Of a stretch of DNA of 23,695 nucleotides, positions 1 to 6,299 are shown piece after piece. A program made the position numbers and the translations under genes. Each line of letters begins with the position of its first letter. Positions within the stretch are counted from its first letter, which is position 1. This DNA comes from Patescibacteria group bacterium (lineage in GTDB: Bacteria; Patescibacteria; Paceibacteria; UBA9973; UBA2103): the NCBI GenBank assembly GCA_018968865.1, contig JAGWZP010000010.1, forward strand, positions 1 to 23,695. Reading direction: 5' to 3'. The notes under the pieces were generated by a model, which searched no databases, had not been told where the DNA came from, and saw nothing but the letters and a program-made list of their open reading frames with translations.

Positions 1-253
1 TGATCTCGAGCGTATAGGTCGACTCGCCGATGACGTTCGTTATGGGCGGTGGGTCGTAGATGCAGCTCGGGTACTTTACCAGATCCACGACGACCGACTT
101 GATGCCCCTTTTCTTCGCGATTCGGGTGAAAGCTTCCTGTGTCTTGACCACCTTGTATCGCAGATGGAACTGCAGGAAGTTGAAGAAGCGGTGGGTTGTC
201 GGCATGAAAGCGAGAACAACAGCGATCAGCAGGATAAAGAGTTCGGGTGCCAT
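1..253 (-). CDS. Hypothetical protein with N-terminal membrane segment (3' end outside the window)
   Basis: The visible 84 residues start MAPELFILLIAVVLAFMP, a hydrophobic segment that is probably a membrane anchor. A basic, soluble-looking region follows (RYKVVKTQEAFTRIAKKRG, then VVVDLVKYPSCIYDPPP). I do not recognise a family. The ATG at 253 is set by a perfect AAGGAGG ribosome site 4 nt upstream. Further upstream lie a TTGACA/TATAAT-type promoter and a 7-1-7 palindrome, so the transcript would have a leader of about 60 nt. This differs from most genes here, which look leaderless. The C-terminus is cut by the window edge. Function is unknown; the operator-like site suggests regulated expression. 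Confidence 0.7.
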   Translation of the reverse strand, partial: MAPELFILLIAVVLAFMPTTHRFFNFLQFHLRYKVVKTQEAFTRIAKKRGIKSVVVDLVKYPSCIYDPPPITNVIGESTYTLEI

Positions 254-257
254 AGGA

Positions 258-264
258 CCTCCTT
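258..264 (-). promoter_or_regulatory. Shine-Dalgarno site AAGGAGG of the leftmost gene
   Basis: On the minus strand AAGGAGG lies 4 nt before the ATG at 253. It fixes that start and is one of only five clear ribosome sites in the window. Confidence 0.8.
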
Positions 265-320
265 GGTTGTGTACAGTGAAAGGATCTGTGACGAGCCACA
301 GATGATGCTCGTCTTGTTCT

Positions 321-351
321 ATTATATATCACGACTGACAATCATTGTCAA
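321..351 (-). promoter_or_regulatory. Sigma70-type promoter of the leftmost gene
   Basis: Minus strand: the -35 is a perfect TTGACA (346-351). The -10 region reads TATATAAT, giving TATATA at 17 bp spacing (323-328) or TATAAT at 19 bp (321-326). The -35 overlaps a palindrome that could be an operator. Confidence 0.7.
336..350. promoter_or_regulatory. 7-1-7 palindromic operator candidate (Fur-family-like)
   Basis: TGACAATCATTGTCA is a perfect 7-1-7 inverted repeat. It differs from the textbook Fur 7-1-7 box (TGATAATnATTATCA) by one symmetric change per half. It overlaps the -35 of the promoter for the leftmost gene, where a bound repressor would block RNA polymerase. The symmetry and position are seen; the regulator is inferred, and no Fur-family gene lies in the window. 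Confidence 0.5.
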
Positions 352-364
352 TGATATCTTTTGT

Positions 365-1102
365 TCAAGACCTTTGAGAGTGCAAAATATTTTCCAGTTC
401 CTTAATCCACCGATTGAAATTAAACTCACGCATTCGTCCCATCACATGTCGCTCGAGGAATTGTCGCTTCGGATCAACACGTTCATCGGCATTCACTCCG
501 GTATCAACGAAAAATACGCGCTGACCGTTTTCGTCTGGAGAATCACTAATCAAAATATTGGTCGTGTAGCGCGAATTACCGAGGGTATTTCCATATCGTT
601 GGGCATCAGTATTGGCTGTTCCTGCCGTCCCGAAGTCAGGCTTGAGTGATTTCTCCTCACGAGTCTGTTGAAGAATCGCTATCGCCTCATGTGCGAATTC
701 TATAAGCTGTTTGACGACGACAGGGTCTTTATAGAGTTCGTCATTTGGTATCTGATCGATAGTCCTACCCTTGAGAAAATGTTGGATGGCAAATGCTTGT
801 GGCGCACTATCTGATGTGATTCGAGCCTTGAAATAAAGTGTCTCAGGAACGAACTTTCCGAATCCGGGGAACGCTTTGAGGAAGTCATAGAACTCTTTGC
901 TTTTACGCATCTCCTCATCACTCGCGAATATTTCTTTACGATTCTGTTTCAACGCAATGGACTGTTCCCGCTCCTGCGCTTCGACAGTGGTCTCATAGAC
1001 GCTTGATTCTCCACTTTCGGCAATGTGCCTATGCTCGGTAATTTTTAGCGGCAGCTCGTTCTTCTCAGGTATGTGTGGCGCGGGCTTCTTTTCAAGACTC
1101 AT
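365..1102 (-). CDS. Protein-kinase-fold-like protein (probable pseudokinase or phosphotransferase-like)
   Basis: 245 residues from the ATG at 1102. The order of motifs resembles the protein kinase/aminoglycoside phosphotransferase fold. GESSVYETTV resembles the glycine-rich loop, IALKQ the beta3 lysine, and FAIQHFLKGRTIDQIP the hinge. TTNILISD followed by FFVDTGV resembles the catalytic-loop Asn and the metal-binding Asp. I see no clear HRD-type catalytic Asp, so it may be inactive or a divergent kinase. An upstream in-frame GTG at 1150 is rejected because a good promoter (TTGCAA, 16 bp, TATACT) ends 6 nt before the ATG at 1102, which predicts a leaderless mRNA. Base composition looks more AT-rich than most neighbours. 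The fold call is tentative. Confidence 0.7.
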   Translation of the reverse strand: MSLEKKPAPHIPEKNELPLKITEHRHIAESGESSVYETTVEAQEREQSIALKQNRKEIFASDEEMRKSKEFYDFLKAFPGFGKFVPETLYFKARITSDSAPQAFAIQHFLKGRTIDQIPNDELYKDPVVVKQLIEFAHEAIAILQQTREEKSLKPDFGTAGTANTDAQRYGNTLGNSRYTTNILISDSPDENGQRVFFVDTGVNADERVDPKRQFLERHVMGRMREFNFNRWIKELENILHSQRS

Positions 1103-1108
1103 GATGGA

Positions 1109-1136
1109 AGTATATCTTTGTGCGGGTTGATTGCAA
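1109..1136 (-). promoter_or_regulatory. Promoter of the kinase-like gene, leaderless type
   Basis: Minus strand: TTGCAA (1131-1136), 16 bp spacer, TATACT (1109-1114), then TCCATC and the ATG. With about 6 nt between the -10 and the ATG, transcription would start at or near the A of ATG. Confidence 0.65.
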
Positions 1137-1217
1137 AAATCTATAAACACAAAGAGTTCGATTCCGTGTAGGAAGGTGCGGAGAATAACCCAACAAATAC
1201 AACCTTTTAAAATCCGG

Positions 1218-1288
1218 CGGGCCCACCCTGACTCGAACAGGGATTACGCGGTTTGGAGCCGCGCGTTCTGCCATTGAACTATGGACCC
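1218..1288 (-). tRNA. tRNA-Trp (CCA anticodon)
   Basis: A complete cloverleaf reads on the minus strand. The acceptor is GGGTCCA/TGGGCCC with one G-U pair, and the D arm is GTTC/GAAC. The anticodon stem is CGCGG/CCGCG with loop CTCCAAA, giving anticodon CCA. There is a 4-nt variable loop and a T arm CCCTG/CAGGG with loop TTCGAGT. The discriminator base is G. The genome continues CCG, so the 3' CCA is not encoded and must be added. The 5' end lies 9 nt after the stop of the HTH/LAGLIDADG-like gene on the same strand, so the tRNA may be cut out of that transcript. Confidence 0.95.
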
Positions 1289-1297
1289 TTGCGTTTC

Positions 1298-1960
1298 TTA
1301 CTTTACCACATCCTCAAAAAATGCTCGCGCTGTCGCATATATTTTTCGAGCGACCTTAACATCGTAATATTCAATATGGATACATCCTGGGTATCCGATC
1401 TTTATTGTTTTTGCCGTGTGTGGTTTCCAGTAAGTCTTAGCGAATTGCTGTTCGGAAATACCGGTGACCCCTGACCAAAATTTCTTCTGTACGAGTTCAT
1501 TGTGGTATTTGTGGAGGTGCATTCTGACTCTAAACTTCCGTTCGTCTAATTCGATAGCGCGTCGCATTAACTTCATAAACGCTCGTATCAATTGCGAGTC
1601 TGAATTTGAGAATGTGAATGAAGTGTCATTCTTGTCTTTTTCGCCTTCGCACCAATAGAGTAATGCACACGAGAGAAGTGCAATGTCAGGGGTTACGGTT
1701 ATAGTTCTTATTAAGTTTTGAGCCTCGTTCTTTGCATCTAGAAGTTTTGCCCGTGTCTTTTCGGTGTTGGATATTTGTGCGGCTTTCTGGCCAGCAGTCT
1801 TGAAGCTTGCAATACGAGTTTGGGCCTTAGAAGAAAGGGAAAGGGCACGAACCCACAGCGATACGGAGCTTTTTGCGACTCCGACATGCGCCACGATTTC
1901 GTTTAGAGTCATACCTTTGCGGCGAAGTCGGATTGCAAGCCCCTTCTCCTTTAATTTCAT
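1298..1960 (-). CDS. HTH plus LAGLIDADG-like domain protein, paralogue A
   Basis: 220 residues. The N-terminus is a resolvase/Trp-repressor-like helix-turn-helix (IRLRRKGMTLNEIVAHVGVA, then KSSVSLWV). From about residue 98, ALLYWCEGEKDKN followed by SFTFSNSDSQLIRAFMKLM resembles the LAGLIDADG helix (with its acidic end) and the following strand and helix of homing endonucleases. A paralogue with the same plan (LYWAEGSK, then FNNSDSRMINVFLKWL) lies at 18307. Both sit directly upstream of a tRNA on the same strand; here only 9 nt separate the stop from tRNA-Trp. TATACT lies 6 nt before the ATG. The DNA-binding role is well supported. The endonuclease relation is inferred, and it could instead be a regulator derived from that fold. 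Confidence 0.75.
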   Translation of the reverse strand: MKLKEKGLAIRLRRKGMTLNEIVAHVGVAKSSVSLWVRALSLSSKAQTRIASFKTAGQKAAQISNTEKTRAKLLDAKNEAQNLIRTITVTPDIALLSCALLYWCEGEKDKNDTSFTFSNSDSQLIRAFMKLMRRAIELDERKFRVRMHLHKYHNELVQKKFWSGVTGISEQQFAKTYWKPHTAKTIKIGYPGCIHIEYYDVKVARKIYATARAFFEDVVK

Positions 1961-1966
1961 GAACTT

Positions 1967-1972
1967 AGTATA
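1967..1972 (-). promoter_or_regulatory. -10 box TATACT of paralogue A
   Basis: Minus strand TATACT, then AAGTTC, then ATG (6-nt gap, leaderless type). No convincing -35. Confidence 0.55.
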
Positions 1973-2000
1973 ACAGGCATGGGACAGTTTCTTTAATTTC

Positions 2001-2022
2001 AGTGGGGAAAGTCACTCCCACT
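2001..2022. repeat. Imperfect inverted repeat in a divergent intergenic region
   Basis: AGTGGG and CCCACT can pair around a loop containing GGGAAAGTCAC. The repeat lies between the divergent genes starting at 1960 and 2049. It shares the string GGGAAAGT with the perfect palindrome at 19882-19906. It could be an operator serving both genes, or a dispersed repeat. Confidence 0.45.
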
Positions 2023-2036
2023 TTGTTCAGGCGCGG

Positions 2037-2042
2037 TATGAT
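2037..2042 (+). promoter_or_regulatory. -10 box TATGAT of the pilin-lysozyme gene
   Basis: TATGAT, then GTGACT, then ATG at 2049 (6-nt gap). This favours the ATG over the GTG two codons earlier. Confidence 0.5.
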
Positions 2043-2048
2043 GTGACT

Positions 2049-3056
2049 ATGCGTTCTCGCATTCCTCTGTTTGCGCTCCTTTTCGCGGCGGGCTCGCTCG
2101 CGTTGCCGATTGCCGCGCATGCGAGCGGTATTCCGTTCTTCGGTCCCATCATTCCTGATTCGATCAATAGGTGTGCTGCAGGGTGGGGCGCAATCATTCT
2201 CGTCATCAATAACATCATTCGTTTCCTTGTCTCGATTGCCATCGTCTTCATCGCACCGCTGATGATCGCCTACGCCGGCTTCCTCTATGTGGTGAATCCG
2301 GTGAACGCAAGCGGTATCAGCAAGGCAAAAGGCATTTTGTGGAATACCGTTATCGGCATCGTCATCGCGCTTGCCGGATGGCTGATTGTCGATGCGGTTA
2401 TGTCGGTGCTCTATAACGGAAATTTGGGAGCATGGTCACAAATAATCGACTGGAGCGGCGATACGTGCCTTGTCCAAGAGGCATCGCTTCAGAATCTTAG
2501 CCAAGTCGATTTGAGCGGCGCCAAAGTTACGGGCATCAGCGCAAACGGCGGGAAATTCCTCTCGCTTCCTACAAACGGCGATTGCACGCCGGATAGCCTT
2601 CTTCAAGCGACGGCGGGAAGCGCCTATGCTCTCACTCAATCGCAAGCAAATACACTTTCTTGCATTGCGGTGCCAGAAAGTACTTGCGGCAATAATACAT
2701 CGCAAGCCCGTCAAGCCAACGGAACGCCGACAAGCGCGAGCGGTATGTTTCAAATCGTTTTCGGGTCGGGGAATGACACCTGTCATAATCTCAATATCCC
2801 CGCATGTTCACAAGCGGCTGGAGTCGATGGCAATCTTAATTGTTATTCGGCGTTTAAAGGCGGCCTTCCTGCGCCGGGTAAAGAGGCACAGGCTGCCGCG
2901 TGCCAACGGGCCGCCGCGAATCTCAATTGCAATGCGCAGGCCGCAGGATGCCTCGTGAAGGCGAGGAATGGCGGTTTTAACGATTGGACCGGAACGGCGG
3001 ATAATCTTTCTCATGCGACGCAACAGAATTGCGTGACTCAATATGCCAATAAATAA
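2049..3056 (+). CDS. VirB2/TrbC pilin-like membrane protein fused to a lysozyme/SLT-like domain
   Basis: 335 residues. A signal peptide (cleavage likely after PIAAHA) is followed by two long hydrophobic segments, about residues 48-78 and 90-115 (FLVSIAIVFIAPLMIAYAGF and GIVIALAGWLIVDAVMSVL). This is the pattern of type IV secretion pilins and TrbC/VirB2-like proteins. The rest is exported and Cys-rich (12 Cys after the signal peptide). Its segment SCIAVPESTCGNN followed by ASGMFQI fits the catalytic Glu and the G-x-x-Q-I motif of lytic transglycosylases. VirB1 (muramidase) and VirB2 (pilin) are normally separate, so this is a fusion. The next gene follows after 5 nt and is also exported. A role in opening peptidoglycan for a pilus or secretion machine is inferred. 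Confidence 0.75.
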   Translation: MRSRIPLFALLFAAGSLALPIAAHASGIPFFGPIIPDSINRCAAGWGAIILVINNIIRFLVSIAIVFIAPLMIAYAGFLYVVNPVNASGISKAKGILWNTVIGIVIALAGWLIVDAVMSVLYNGNLGAWSQIIDWSGDTCLVQEASLQNLSQVDLSGAKVTGISANGGKFLSLPTNGDCTPDSLLQATAGSAYALTQSQANTLSCIAVPESTCGNNTSQARQANGTPTSASGMFQIVFGSGNDTCHNLNIPACSQAAGVDGNLNCYSAFKGGLPAPGKEAQAAACQRAAANLNCNAQAAGCLVKARNGGFNDWTGTADNLSHATQQNCVTQYANK

Positions 3057-3061
3057 CTAAT

Positions 3062-3646
3062 ATGAAATGGTACTTCATCATCGGGACGATACTCATCATT
3101 GTCGCGGCGGTGCTCTTCTTCCTTTTCGCTGGTTCGCCGAAGACGGTAAGTACAACGCCGCCGACTCCCGGATTCCCGATGGCGAGTACAACTGCTCCTA
3201 ATCCGGTAGTTCCCGTCGGTTCGGCCGGCACCTCGACGGCGACCATATCATTTGCCACGCCGAGCGGTACGGTCGTGACGGTGAAAGATTTCGTTCATAA
3301 CGGCGAAACAGTACAGGATGTGCAAAATCCCGGCTCGTATGTCCTCGCGGGGAGTCTGGGATACTGTCTTGCCGACGGTTCCTGCCCTTCGGGCGCGTCA
3401 ACGACCGATTTCAGCGTCTCCTATAATGAAAAAACGCATTTCTTTAATGTCATTTTGCTCAAGGAACCTCTCGGCGCTGTCCGTCTTGAGGCAGAACAGT
3501 TTCTCACCGACCGCCTCGGCATAGCGGGACAGCAAGCCTGCGGTCTGAATTATTTCGTTGGGACGCCGTACTGGGTCAATGCGACGTACGACGACAGGAA
3601 TCTCGGATTCAGTTTCTGCCCGGGCGCGACGGAACTGCCGAAATAG
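3062..3646 (+). CDS. Exported or membrane-anchored protein of unknown function
   Basis: 194 residues. An N-terminal membrane helix (IIGTILIIVAAVLFFLFAG) is followed by a Pro/Thr/Ser linker to about residue 60. A compact extracytoplasmic domain comes next, with Cys in GYCLADGSCPSG, QQACGLNY and FSFCPGA, giving two likely disulfides. The segment AVRLEAEQFLTDRLGI is helical. I recognise no family. It starts 5 nt after the pilin-lysozyme gene and is probably in the same operon. Its last 38 nt overlap the 3' end of miaA on the opposite strand, and no terminator separates them. Confidence 0.8.
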   Translation: MKWYFIIGTILIIVAAVLFFLFAGSPKTVSTTPPTPGFPMASTTAPNPVVPVGSAGTSTATISFATPSGTVVTVKDFVHNGETVQDVQNPGSYVLAGSLGYCLADGSCPSGASTTDFSVSYNEKTHFFNVILLKEPLGAVRLEAEQFLTDRLGIAGQQACGLNYFVGTPYWVNATYDDRNLGFSFCPGATELPK

Positions 3647-4490
3647 TTTGTTCATCATACAATTTGCGCAGCCATGCTTTCTGGCGGCGCGCGTACTGCC
3701 AGAGCTTCGCCGAGAGGGTGGGGAGGAGCGATGCTTCATCGCGCTCGCCGCGTAACAATTCGCCCACGATTTTGTATTCAAGTCCGAGCTCGTTCAGGCG
3801 TGCGTCGCCGACCGCGTCGCGTACGCGGCGCACTTCGTCGATGAGGCCGCGCTCGAGAGCTGTTGCGAGCCGCGCATTGATTCTCTCGCGCAGTTCTTCG
3901 CGCGACGGGTCAATAACAATCCACTCTGGTACAAGGTTGAACCTTGTTCCAAACGATGGCGCAGTTGAGCCACGCGGCGGGACGGCACCGAGGGACTCGA
4001 TAATTTCGAGTGCGCGGATGAGCCGGCGGCGGTTTTGCGAGTCGAGTTCGCTCGCGCGGCGCGTGTCTGCTTCTTTGACGCGCACATACAACTCTTCCGT
4101 CGGAAGTTTTTCAAGTTCCGCGCGCAGTTGGGGATTCGCATCAACACCCGTCGGGAGGCCGGAGAGGAGCGCATTGAAATAAAAATGCGTTCCGCCCGCG
4201 AGTATCGGGAGCTTCCCGCGTGCTGAAATCTCCTTGATGAGGCGCGCTGCATCGGTGACAAAATCCCCCGCAGAATACTTTTCCTGCGGATCGCGTATGT
4301 CGATGAGGTGGTGGGGCACGCCGCGCATTTCTTCTTTCGTTATTTTCTCGGTGCCGATATCGAGCCCGCGATACACCTGCCGCGAATCGACCGAGATGAT
4401 CTCGCCATTGCGTGTGAACGCCTCCTCGACCGCGCGGGAGGATTTGCCCGAGGCCGTAGGCCCCGCGATGACGAGAATATGTACTGCCAT
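3609..4490 (-). CDS. miaA: tRNA dimethylallyltransferase MiaA
   Basis: 293 residues, close to the usual length of about 300. MiaA transfers a dimethylallyl group to N6 of A37 in tRNAs that read U-starting codons. Seen motifs are the P-loop GPTASGKS, then DSRQVYRGLDIGTEK, HHLIDIRDP, YSAGDF and GGTHFYFNALLSGLP. C-terminal signatures are INARLATALERGLIDEV and LGLEYKIVGELL. The ATG at 4490 gives the classic N-terminus MAVHILVIAGPTASGK, and TACCAT lies 8 nt upstream. Residues 181-187 (TRFNLVP) are encoded by a palindrome related to the elements in topA, in the variable loop before WIVIDPSREEL. The 3' end overlaps the convergent neighbour by 38 nt. A peroxiredoxin gene diverges from it. Confidence 0.95.
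   Translation of the reverse strand: MAVHILVIAGPTASGKSSRAVEEAFTRNGEIISVDSRQVYRGLDIGTEKITKEEMRGVPHHLIDIRDPQEKYSAGDFVTDAARLIKEISARGKLPILAGGTHFYFNALLSGLPTGVDANPQLRAELEKLPTEELYVRVKEADTRRASELDSQNRRRLIRALEIIESLGAVPPRGSTAPSFGTRFNLVPEWIVIDPSREELRERINARLATALERGLIDEVRRVRDAVGDARLNELGLEYKIVGELLRGERDEASLLPTLSAKLWQYARRQKAWLRKLYDEQTISAVPSRPGRN
3929..3951. repeat. Single-arm palindromic element inside miaA
   Basis: The core ACAAGGTTGAACCTTGT (3931-3947) is a perfect 8-1-8 palindrome, extended by two more pairs after one mismatch. It has the same plan as the four arms in topA (AAGGTY-n-RACCTT). It is read in frame by miaA as TRFNLVP in a variable loop. Confidence 0.7.
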
Positions 4491-4498
4491 TGCACGCG

Positions 4499-4504
4499 AT
4501 GGTA
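4499..4504 (-). promoter_or_regulatory. -10-like TACCAT of miaA
   Basis: Minus strand TACCAT lies 8 nt before the ATG. The 42-nt gap to the divergent peroxiredoxin gene must hold both promoters. On the plus strand TATCAT (4502-4507) may serve the peroxiredoxin gene. Confidence 0.4.
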
Positions 4505-4532
4505 TCATGGCCGCACCGTAACCAATACACCT

Positions 4533-5192
4533 ATGAAAGAGACCAAAAGCAACTATTGCGAAAATTGCGGCGAGTTCCACGACGCAGTACGCGACTACAC
4601 CTCGCAGGTGAGGGTGGGAGAAACCGTGCCCGATTTCGAGTTCGAAACGTACCATGGAGGAGCGATCAAGACGATGAGCCTCTCGAAACTGCGCGGGAAG
4701 TGGGTGGTCCTCGTGTTCTATCCCGCAGACTTCACGTTCGTGTGCCCGACCGAACTCGAGGAGCTGGCGAAGCTGTATCCGAAGTTCCAAGCGCTCAATG
4801 CCGAGATCATCTCGGTTTCTTCCGACACCGTCTTCACGCACAAGGCGTGGCATGATGCATCTCCCGCGATTGCAGAAATCAAATATCCGATGGCGGCCGA
4901 CCCGTCCGGCAAGCTCTCCTACGCGTTCGGCGTTCTTGTCGAGGGCGGTGAAGCAATACTCACGCCGGACGAGGGATTGGCGCTGCGCGGCACCTTCATC
5001 ATCGACCCCGCCGGCACGCTCCGCTCCATAGAGATCAATGACAATTCCATCGGCCGCAAAGGCGCTGAGACGCTCCGCAAATTGCAGGCGGCGCAGTATG
5101 TGGAAACGCACAAAGGCAAGGTCTGTCCCGCCTCGTGGGAACCGGGCGACGATACGCTCGAACCCGGGCTCGACCTCGTCGGGAAATTATAG
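4533..5192 (+). CDS. Typical 2-Cys peroxiredoxin (AhpC/Prx1 family)
   Basis: 219 residues. It reduces peroxides in the cytoplasm. The peroxidatic Cys is in VVLVFYPADFTFVCPTEL, and the resolving Cys is in KGKVCPASWEPGDD near the C-terminus, as in AhpC/Prx1 enzymes. Other family features are ISVSSDTVFTHKAWH, the active-site Arg region ALRGTFIIDPAG, and the helix GAETLRKLQAAQYV. An N-terminal extension of about 27 residues carries CENCGEFH before the usual start (VGETVPDF); this CxxC...H is not part of the normal catalytic set. No Shine-Dalgarno precedes the ATG. No AhpF or other reductase lies nearby. Confidence 0.93.
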   Translation: MKETKSNYCENCGEFHDAVRDYTSQVRVGETVPDFEFETYHGGAIKTMSLSKLRGKWVVLVFYPADFTFVCPTELEELAKLYPKFQALNAEIISVSSDTVFTHKAWHDASPAIAEIKYPMAADPSGKLSYAFGVLVEGGEAILTPDEGLALRGTFIIDPAGTLRSIEINDNSIGRKGAETLRKLQAAQYVETHKGKVCPASWEPGDDTLEPGLDLVGKL

Positions 5193-5205
5193 AAATGTGC
5201 TAATC

Positions 5206-5211
5206 TACAAT
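5206..5211 (+). promoter_or_regulatory. -10 box TACAAT directly before tRNA-Leu
   Basis: TACAAT ends 5 nt before the mature 5' end of tRNA-Leu, the same geometry as the leaderless mRNA promoters. Transcription could start at or within 1-2 nt of the mature tRNA end. No clear -35. Confidence 0.5.
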
Positions 5212-5216
5212 TCATT

Positions 5217-5298
5217 GCCGGGATGGCGGAATTGGTAGACGCAACGGATTCAAGACCCGTCGTCGCAAGACATGAGAGTTCGAGTCTCTCTCCCGGCA
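5217..5298 (+). tRNA. tRNA-Leu (CAA anticodon)
   Basis: Class II tRNA with acceptor GCCGGGA/TCCCGGC and D stem GCG/CGC. The anticodon arm is ACGGA-TTCAAGA-CCCGT, giving anticodon CAA (reads UUG), with one A-C mismatch next to the loop. The long variable arm is GTC-GCAA-GAC, and the T arm is GAGAG/CTCTC with loop TTCGAGT. The discriminator is A, followed by CCC, so the 3' CCA is not encoded. The -10 of parB starts 8 nt after the tRNA. Confidence 0.95.
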
Positions 5299-5305
5299 CC
5301 CGTGC

Positions 5306-5311
5306 TAGAAT
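5306..5311 (+). promoter_or_regulatory. -10 box TAGAAT of parB
   Basis: TAGAAT, then ATTTTAT, then ATG (7-nt gap, leaderless type). Any -35 would lie inside tRNA-Leu. Confidence 0.55.
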
Positions 5312-5318
5312 ATTTTAT

Positions 5319-6299
5319 ATGAAGGACGATGCGGGATATATTCCGACCAAGTATGACTCGGTCTTTTGGATCGATGTGGACCGCATCGTGCCGAACCCGT
5401 ACCAGCCGCGCAAAGAGTTCAGCGAGCTCGGCCTCACCTCTCTTGCGGAGAGCATCCGCCAGTACGGCGTGCTCCAGCCCTTGGTCGTCAGCCGCAGCGA
5501 AGTGGAGAAGGCCGACGGCAGCGGCCTGGAGAGCGTGTACGAGCTCATTGCGGGCGAGCGGCGCTTACGCGCGAGCAAGCTCGCGGGGCTCAAACAGCTA
5601 CCGGTCGTTATCCGCCAAGGCGAGAGCAATCTCACGAAACTCGAGCTCGCCATCATTGAGAATCTCCAGCGGGAAGACCTTAATGCCATCGATCGGGCAA
5701 AAGCGCTCGCGAAGCTCATCGAGGAGTTCGGCATTTCGCACGCCGAGACCGCGGCGAAGATAGGCAAGAGCCGCGAATACGTTTCCAACTCGCTCCGCCT
5801 CCTCTCGCTCCCCGAACACATGCAGGCCGCCATCGTGGGGAAGGAAATCAGCGAGGGCCACGCGCGGCCTTTGATGGCGCTGAACGACCGTCCTGAGGAG
5901 CGCGAAACGCTTTTTAAAGAGATCATTCTGAAGCGGCTGCCGGTCCGCGCCGCCGAGCGCATTGCGCGCTCTATCGCGCAGGAGCGCGTGCACAAGCACC
6001 ATCGCAAGTCGCAAGAAATGGTCGAGCTCGAAAAATCACTCACCGAGACGCTTGGCACGCGCGTCATTATCGAGACGAACGCCGAAGGCGGCTGCCTCCG
6101 CATCGACTTCTTCTCGCCGGACGATCTGCAGCAGCTCGTCGCGACGCTTGCCGCCGAACGGGAATCCGAAAGAATAACAGAACCGTCGGCGCCGGTATTT
6201 CCGAATACCACCCAGCTCTCAAGCGACCCTATCCCTCCCGCGGCGCCTGAAGAAACCGACGATGATGGGCTGTATTCAATCAGTAATTTCTCAGTTTAA
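5319..6299 (+). CDS. parB: Chromosome partitioning protein ParB/Spo0J family
   Basis: 326 residues. ParB binds parS DNA, clamps it in a CTP-dependent way and works with ParA in chromosome segregation. Seen in order: the N-terminal entry motif VPNPYQPRKEF; the CTP-binding motif IAGERRLRASKLAG; ELAIIENLQREDLNAID; a helix-turn-helix (SHAETAAKIGKSREYVSNSL); and a dimerisation region at the C-terminus. The ATG at 5319 is chosen because an upstream in-frame start would translate through tRNA-Leu. No ParA and no canonical parS (TGTTTCACGTGAAACA) is seen. The stop overlaps the convergent rel gene by 4 nt. Confidence 0.93.
   Translation: MKDDAGYIPTKYDSVFWIDVDRIVPNPYQPRKEFSELGLTSLAESIRQYGVLQPLVVSRSEVEKADGSGLESVYELIAGERRLRASKLAGLKQLPVVIRQGESNLTKLELAIIENLQREDLNAIDRAKALAKLIEEFGISHAETAAKIGKSREYVSNSLRLLSLPEHMQAAIVGKEISEGHARPLMALNDRPEERETLFKEIILKRLPVRAAERIARSIAQERVHKHHRKSQEMVELEKSLTETLGTRVIIETNAEGGCLRIDFFSPDDLQQLVATLAAERESERITEPSAPVFPNTTQLSSDPIPPAAPEETDDDGLYSISNFSV

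Noticed and set aside
1103..1150. Upstream GTG start for the kinase-like protein
   Set aside because: The extension contains the TTGCAA/TATACT promoter; the ATG at 1102 lies 6 nt after the -10.
4509..5111. MiaA extended to about 500 residues
   Set aside because: The extension is antisense to the peroxiredoxin gene, and MiaA's conserved start MAVHILVIAGPTASGK is at 4490.
5223..5318. N-terminal extension of ParB from MAELVDATDS
   Set aside because: This is translation through tRNA-Leu, a common false extension. A -10 box and an ATG at 5319 give the proper ParB N-terminus.
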